The notes under the pieces: model-generated
The model's input: the letters and a program-made list of their open reading frames with translations, nothing else
Told to the model about the DNA's origin: nothing
The model's database searches: none
Source of the DNA: Gammaproteobacteria bacterium
GTDB taxonomy: Bacteria; Pseudomonadota; Gammaproteobacteria; Steroidobacterales; Steroidobacteraceae
NCBI GenBank assembly: GCA_010031985.1
Contig: RGYP01000049.1
Location: 1 to 9,636 of the forward strand
Direction: 5' to 3'
Length of the DNA: 9,636 bases
Translations under genes and position numbers: made by a program
In this document: in pieces, positions 6,247 to 9,636 of the stretch
How positions within the stretch are numbered: the stretch's first letter is position 1
Layout of the letters: each line of letters opens with the position of its first letter

Positions 6247-7469
6247 CTTGTCTTCCCGCTGGCAAAGCTCTTCCAGCCGCCAAAGCAAAACCAACGGACG
6301 CCACTCGCCAAACGGCCAGTCTGCCCGGAGTCGACTGCGTAATCGGCCTCACATGCAGCCTCGCGCCAGCGTCGCGCGCCGAGCGCCGTCCATGACGGTA
6401 CGACGTGCTGCACGTAGTCGGCGGCCGAAAAACCCGCCGACTCGCACAACTTCGGCAAATTCATGGCGCGAAAACTTCGATAGTAGGGCTCGTTGTTGTA
6501 GTGGCCATCCCAATCCAGATAGAACGAGTCGTAGGCCGAGAGCTGATCGGCGGGCGGCAGTTCCATGTGCAGCATGAGTCCGCCGGGGCGCAGTACGCGA
6601 TGGGCCTCGCGCAGGACGCGCGGAATGGCTCGCGGCGGAACTTCATGCAAGAACATCGAAGAAATCACGAGATCGAAACTGGCGTCTGGATAGTCGAGCG
6701 ATTCGGCGTTCATCTGCTCGAAACGCAGTTCGAGACCACGGGCCGCGGCGCGGGCTGCTGCATAACGCAAACAAGGAGCCGCAACGTCGATGCCGATGAC
6801 TTCGGCCTTGCCGAAGACTTGACGCCAGGCGGCCGTGTTGTGCCCTGCCGTGCAGCCCAGATCGAGAATCCGCCGTGGTCGAAACTTCGGATATTTGAGC
6901 GCAATGAAGCGGGCGATGGACTGCCCGATGTCATCGAGCTCGGGACCGAACACGCCGAAGGTGGACAGCGCCAGACGATTTTCATAGACGGCGCCCATGG
7001 TCGGATCGTCTTCGCCGTATTCCTCGACGTAACTTCCGGGCATCAGATGTATGTCGAGGGCGCTCACCGAGCGCGGCACCTTGAAGCCCTCTTTCAGGAC
7101 CAATGTCGCCGGTGCGCGCGGGTCCGATGCAAGATCGCGTACCGCCGTTGCAAAATCCGCTCGCTGACGCTCGATGGCCGGACGGACGACCTGATAAAGC
7201 AGATCTTGCGAGGTCACCCGCAGCGAAGAATAGAATTTGAACGAGTCGCGATGCCGCATGGCCTGTCGAACGCTCTCGGCATCGACTCGCGGCGCCAGCC
7301 GTGACGCGACGTTTCTTTGATAGTCGGCGCGCAGACTCGATGCCAGCCCGTCGAAGATCTGCTTTCTCAGAGTCGAAACGAAGCCCGCCCGCGCCCGCTC
7401 TGCAAGCGTCAGTCGCAGCTTGAGCGGCGATGCAGTCACTTTGACTCCAACCGACCGGCGTTGTGCCAT
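6243..7469 (-). CDS. Class I SAM-dependent methyltransferase with unassigned N-terminal domain
   Basis: The product has 408 residues from the ATG at 7469. The C-terminal half is a Rossmann-fold methyltransferase (Methyltransf_11/25 type): motif I ILDLGCTAG at 201-209, the acidic ribose-binding position in VIGIDVAAP (Asp228), AESLDYPDASFDLVISSMFLHEV around 255-277, and the post-motif VLRPGG at 292-297. Such enzymes transfer a methyl group from S-adenosylmethionine to a small molecule, lipid or protein; the acceptor cannot be read here. Residues 1 to about 195 are helical and charged, with a conserved-looking MPGSYVEEYGEDDP near 143-156, and match no domain I recognise. They may supply substrate recognition. 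Start choice: GGGGGT lies seven bases before this ATG. Longer frames to 7511 or 7643 would consume the divergent intergenic region and enter the neighbouring gene. The stop overlaps the following transporter start by four bases. Confidence 0.88.
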   Translation of the reverse strand: MAQRRSVGVKVTASPLKLRLTLAERARAGFVSTLRKQIFDGLASSLRADYQRNVASRLAPRVDAESVRQAMRHRDSFKFYSSLRVTSQDLLYQVVRPAIERQRADFATAVRDLASDPRAPATLVLKEGFKVPRSVSALDIHLMPGSYVEEYGEDDPTMGAVYENRLALSTFGVFGPELDDIGQSIARFIALKYPKFRPRRILDLGCTAGHNTAAWRQVFGKAEVIGIDVAAPCLRYAAARAAARGLELRFEQMNAESLDYPDASFDLVISSMFLHEVPPRAIPRVLREAHRVLRPGGLMLHMELPPADQLSAYDSFYLDWDGHYNNEPYYRSFRAMNLPKLCESAGFSAADYVQHVVPSWTALGARRWREAACEADYAVDSGQTGRLASGVRWFCFGGWKSFASGKTR

Positions 7470-7490
7470 TGCGGTACCCCCAGGCCGGAC

Positions 7491-7518
7491 ATTCTCACCG
7501 AAGGCGCGCATCGACCAA
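7491..7518 (-). promoter_or_regulatory. Candidate sigma-70 promoter of the methyltransferase-transporter operon
   Basis: On the minus strand, TTGGTC (7518-7513) and GAGAAT (7496-7491) are separated by 16 bases and match three and four consensus positions. A start site about seven bases downstream would leave a leader of roughly 15 bases before the ATG at 7469. The match is weak and rests partly on location. Confidence 0.25.
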
Positions 7519-7524
7519 AGCAGC

Positions 7525-7555
7525 CTGCCGAGAGAAGCGAGCTTCGCGCTACACT
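7525..7555 (+). promoter_or_regulatory. Candidate sigma-70 promoter of the plus-strand transporter
   Basis: TACACT at 7550-7555 matches four of six -10 bases. The best upstream hexamer, CTGCCG at 7525-7530, matches only three of six -35 bases at a long 19-base spacing. A start near 7562 would give a leader of about 37 bases containing the strong ribosome site at 7587-7593. Confidence 0.25.
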
Positions 7556-7586
7556 GTGGACGCTGGGGCCGTCGAGCAGGCCCGTC

Positions 7587-7593
7587 GGGGGAG
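7587..7593 (+). promoter_or_regulatory. Ribosome binding site fixing a GTG start at 7599
   Basis: GGGGGAG, continuing into AGG, lies five bases before GTG at 7599. This supports the non-ATG start and rules against a 94-codon upstream extension to 7317, which would lie antisense inside the methyltransferase gene. Confidence 0.7.
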
Positions 7594-7598
7594 AGGCA

Positions 7599-9260
7599 GT
7601 GCAACAGACCTCGGATAACGCCATCGGCGTCGATCGTAGCCATCGGCGCGTCATTTTCGCCTCTTCGCTCGGTACGGTTTTCGAGTGGTACGACTTCTAT
7701 CTCTACGGCGCCTTGTCTGCCATCATTTCGCGGCAGTTTTTCTCGGGCGTCGACGAAACGACCGGTTTCATCTTTGCGTTACTGGCTTTTGCTGCCGGGT
7801 TTTTCGTGCGCCCTTTTGGCGCGATCGTCTTCGGGCGCCTCGGCGATCTCGTCGGACGCAAACACACCTTTCTGATCACGATCGTGCTGATGGGCGCCTC
7901 TACGGCTCTGGTCGGTCTGTTGCCCTCCTATGAATCGATCGGCGTATTGGCACCAATCATCCTGATCGCTCTTCGACTGTTGCAGGGACTGGCTCTCGGT
8001 GGGGAATACGGCGGTGCAGCCGTCTACGTTGCCGAGCATGCGCCCCAAGGCAAGCGCGGTCTGTATACGAGCTGGATTCAGACCACGGCCACCTTGGGTC
8101 TATTTTTGTCGCTACTCGTCATCCTCGGTTGTCGTCTCGCCTTCGGTGAAAACTTTGAAACCTGGGGCTGGCGAATTCCCTTCCTGTTGTCGACCATCTT
8201 GCTTGGCATTTCGGTGTACATCCGCTTGCAACTGCAGGAATCCCCGGCATTCCTGCAGATCAAGGAGGAAGGCCGGCTCGCCAAGCGTCCTTTGACCGAA
8301 GCTTTCGGCAATCGTGCGAACCTTCGACTGGTTCTGCTCGCGCTCTTCGGCGCAACGGCGGGTCAAGCCGTGGTGTGGTACGGCGGACAGTTTTACGCAC
8401 TGTTTTTCCTCGAGAAGATGCTGCAAGTCGAAGCGGCTAGCGCCAATCTGATCATCGCAGCCGCTTTGCTCATCGGTACACCGTTCTTCGTGATCTTTGG
8501 TGCGCTGTCTGATCGCATCGGTCGCAAGCCCATCATCATGGGTGGTTGCGTGCTCGCCGCCCTCACCTACTTTCCAACCTTCAAGACCATCACCCATGCG
8601 GCCAACCCTGCACTCGAGCGCGCGGTGAGCACGGCCCCCGTTTCGGTGGTCGCCGATCCCGACGCCTGCAGTTTGCAGTTCGACCCCGTCGGCAAACAGA
8701 CATTCCGCCGCTCCTGCGATGTCGCCAAATCCGCCCTCGCCAAGGCAGGCGTTCCATACACCAACATCGAAGGGCCGACGGGCAGCATTGCCGAGGTACG
8801 GATCGGCGCGGGTGCCGAGGCGGTCGTCCTGCGCTCGTTCGAGGGCATGACTCTGGGTTCAATCGAGTTCAAGGCAGAGGCTGCGGCCTTCGGCAAATCG
8901 CTGCGTACCGCGCTCGATGAGGCGGGCTACCCAGCCAAAGCCGACATGAGCGCAGTCAACTATCCGCTCGTGATTGCACTGTGCGTCTGGCTCGTGTTGC
9001 TGGTCACGATGGTCTACGGACCGATTGCCGCGTGGCTGGTCGAGATTTTTCCCACCCACATTCGCTACACGTCGATGTCATTGCCGTATCACCTCGGTAA
9101 CGGCTGGTTCGGTGGTTTTCTGCCCGTGACCTCGTTCGCCATCGTCGCGGCGACCGGCGATATTTATGCAGGACTTTGGTATCCGGTCGTCGTCGCGCTG
9201 ATCACGGCGCTGATCGGCACGCTGTTCCTGCACGATCCCTATCGCACGAAAATCGACTGA
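7599..9260 (+). CDS. MFS metabolite:H+ symporter (MHS family) with large extracytoplasmic insert
   Basis: From GTG at 7599 the product has 553 residues. It is an inner-membrane, proton-coupled carrier of the family that includes ProP, KgtP and ShiA. Hallmarks are FEWYDFYLYG (28-37) opening helix 1, RPFGAIVFGRLGDLVGRK (71-88) as motif A, LRLLQGLALGGEYGGA (125-140) in helix 4, GALSDRIGRKP (301-311) as the second motif A, and EIFPTHIRYTSMSLPYHLGN (482-501) near helices 10-11. Typical members have about 430-450 residues. The extra length is an insert at about 334-453 between helices 9 and 10. Because the 8-9 loop is cytoplasmic, this insert should face the periplasm, and it holds Cys357 and Cys373, a possible disulfide. 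I recall similar inserts in a subgroup of about 550-residue homologues. The substrate is probably a carboxylate, amino acid or related solute but is not determined. An Lrp/AsnC regulator converges from the right. Confidence 0.93.
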   Translation: MQQTSDNAIGVDRSHRRVIFASSLGTVFEWYDFYLYGALSAIISRQFFSGVDETTGFIFALLAFAAGFFVRPFGAIVFGRLGDLVGRKHTFLITIVLMGASTALVGLLPSYESIGVLAPIILIALRLLQGLALGGEYGGAAVYVAEHAPQGKRGLYTSWIQTTATLGLFLSLLVILGCRLAFGENFETWGWRIPFLLSTILLGISVYIRLQLQESPAFLQIKEEGRLAKRPLTEAFGNRANLRLVLLALFGATAGQAVVWYGGQFYALFFLEKMLQVEAASANLIIAAALLIGTPFFVIFGALSDRIGRKPIIMGGCVLAALTYFPTFKTITHAANPALERAVSTAPVSVVADPDACSLQFDPVGKQTFRRSCDVAKSALAKAGVPYTNIEGPTGSIAEVRIGAGAEAVVLRSFEGMTLGSIEFKAEAAAFGKSLRTALDEAGYPAKADMSAVNYPLVIALCVWLVLLVTMVYGPIAAWLVEIFPTHIRYTSMSLPYHLGNGWFGGFLPVTSFAIVAATGDIYAGLWYPVVVALITALIGTLFLHDPYRTKID

Positions 9261-9274
9261 GGTGAATCAAGTCG
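9254..9274. other. Short imperfect inverted repeat across the convergent stop codons
   Basis: CGACTGA (9254-9260) can pair with TC-A-AGTCG (9267-9274) with one bulged A and a six-base loop, covering both stop codons. No T tract flanks it on either strand, so its use as a bidirectional terminator is only a possibility. No other terminator is visible between the convergent genes. Confidence 0.25.
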
Positions 9275-9636
9275 CGGCGCGATCGATCGGCGGCGTCGCA
9301 CCGCTGACGATCTCGCGCAGTACGAAGCTCGATTCGACACGCGCCACGCCAGGCAGCTTGGTCAGAACCGATCCGTGCAGACGCTCGATGTCGGAAGCAT
9401 CGCGAGCAAAGACGCGCAGCACATAGTCCGCTTCCCCCGTGGTCAAAAAACAATCGGTGATTTCGGGCACTGCACTGACCGCTTTTTCAAAGATACGCAG
9501 GTCGCGATCGGTCTGTGCCTTCAGGGTGATTCTCACGAGGAGGCTCATGCCCCAACCGAGTCGCGACAGATTGAGTCGCGCCATGTAGCGCTCGATGAGT
9601 CCGGAGGATTCGAGCTGGCGTACCCGCCTCAAGCAG
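9267..9636 (-). CDS. Lrp/AsnC-family transcriptional regulator, N-terminus cut by window edge
   Basis: The frame is open to base 9635, giving about 122 visible residues beginning CLRRVRQLESSGLIERYMA. This is the end of the helix-turn-helix domain plus linker of Lrp-type proteins. The remainder is the ligand-sensing RAM (SAM-like ACT) domain: SLLVRITLK, then VPEITDCFLTTGEADYVLRV, then LTKLPGVARVESSFVLREIV. The GEADYVLRV segment corresponds to the conserved Gly-x-x-Asp-Tyr-hydrophobic turn where effectors contact the dimer. Full members have about 150-165 residues, so roughly 35-40 residues including the first recognition helices lie outside. Members regulate amino acid uptake and metabolism, often of adjacent genes, with an amino acid as ligand. 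The gene ends six bases from the stop of the convergent MHS transporter, so it may regulate that gene or the gene beyond the right edge. Confidence 0.93.
   Translation of the reverse strand, partial: CLRRVRQLESSGLIERYMARLNLSRLGWGMSLLVRITLKAQTDRDLRIFEKAVSAVPEITDCFLTTGEADYVLRVFARDASDIERLHGSVLTKLPGVARVESSFVLREIVSGATPPIDRAAT

Larger units (their letters stand above)
7470..7598. promoter_or_regulatory. Divergent intergenic region shared by the methyltransferase operon and the plus-strand transporter
   Basis: These 129 bases lie between two outward-facing genes and should hold both promoters. A short inverted repeat, GAAGC-GA-GCTTC at 7534-7545, sits between the two candidate promoters and could be an operator, though it is only five bases per arm. 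No riboswitch-like or terminator-like fold is evident. Confidence 0.55.

Noticed and set aside
6405..7304. A 299-codon open frame on the plus strand
   Set aside because: It lies wholly antisense to the methyltransferase, has no recognisable domain, is rich in Arg/His/Gln as expected for a GC-rich shadow frame, and has no adapted start signal.
7317..7598. A 94-codon N-terminal extension of the plus-strand symporter
   Set aside because: It would lie antisense over the methyltransferase N-terminus. The family begins shortly before FEWYDFYLYG, and GTG 7599 has a strong ribosome site.
7470..7643. A 58-codon N-terminal extension of the methyltransferase
   Set aside because: It would run through the divergent regulatory region and into the symporter coding sequence; the ATG at 7469 has an acceptable GGGGGT site.
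9280..9289. CGATCGATCG palindrome as a regulatory or recombination site
   Set aside because: It lies inside the Lrp-type coding sequence and such short GATC-containing palindromes are common in GC-rich genomes.

Overview
The window looks like chromosomal DNA from a GC-rich Gram-negative bacterium, most likely a proteobacterium. The base composition is clearly GC-rich by eye, there is a type I secretion apparatus that spans two membranes, and there is an Lrp/AsnC regulator. I cannot name the genus from sequence alone. Six protein-coding genes fill almost all of the window. I see no rRNA, tRNA, CRISPR array, insertion sequence or phage gene.

Left block (1-4846, all on the minus strand, read right to left) is a compact type I secretion operon. 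The first gene encodes a 640-residue acidic, cysteine-free, beta-rich protein with three Ig-like/adhesin-type repeats and an Asp-rich calcium loop. It is the probable secreted substrate. An 18-base gap leads to a PrtD-type ABC exporter with permease and ATPase in one chain. That gene overlaps by four bases (ATGA) with a HlyD/PrtE-type membrane fusion protein, whose last few residues run off the left edge. No outer-membrane TolC-type gene lies in the window. The product carries no RTX nonapeptides but ends in Asp-Ser-Leu-Val, like the terminal secretion motif of PrtG-type proteases.

Middle block (5020-7469, minus strand) is a two-gene unit. A class I SAM-dependent methyltransferase with an unassigned N-terminal half is followed by a 12-helix major facilitator transporter that starts on a GTG overlapping the methyltransferase stop (GTGA). 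The overlap suggests coupled translation and a shared small-molecule pathway, with substrate unknown. A perfect 8-bp inverted repeat sits over the transporter stop codon.

Right block: a 129-bp divergent intergenic region (7470-7598) separates the methyltransferase from a plus-strand metabolite:H+ symporter-type transporter (7599-9260). That protein carries an extracytoplasmic insert of about 120 residues with two cysteines. Six bases after its stop, a convergent Lrp/AsnC-family regulator (9267 to the right edge) is present without its N-terminal part. The two transporters, the methyltransferase and the regulator could form one amino-acid or organic-acid related neighbourhood, but nothing in the sequence proves that.
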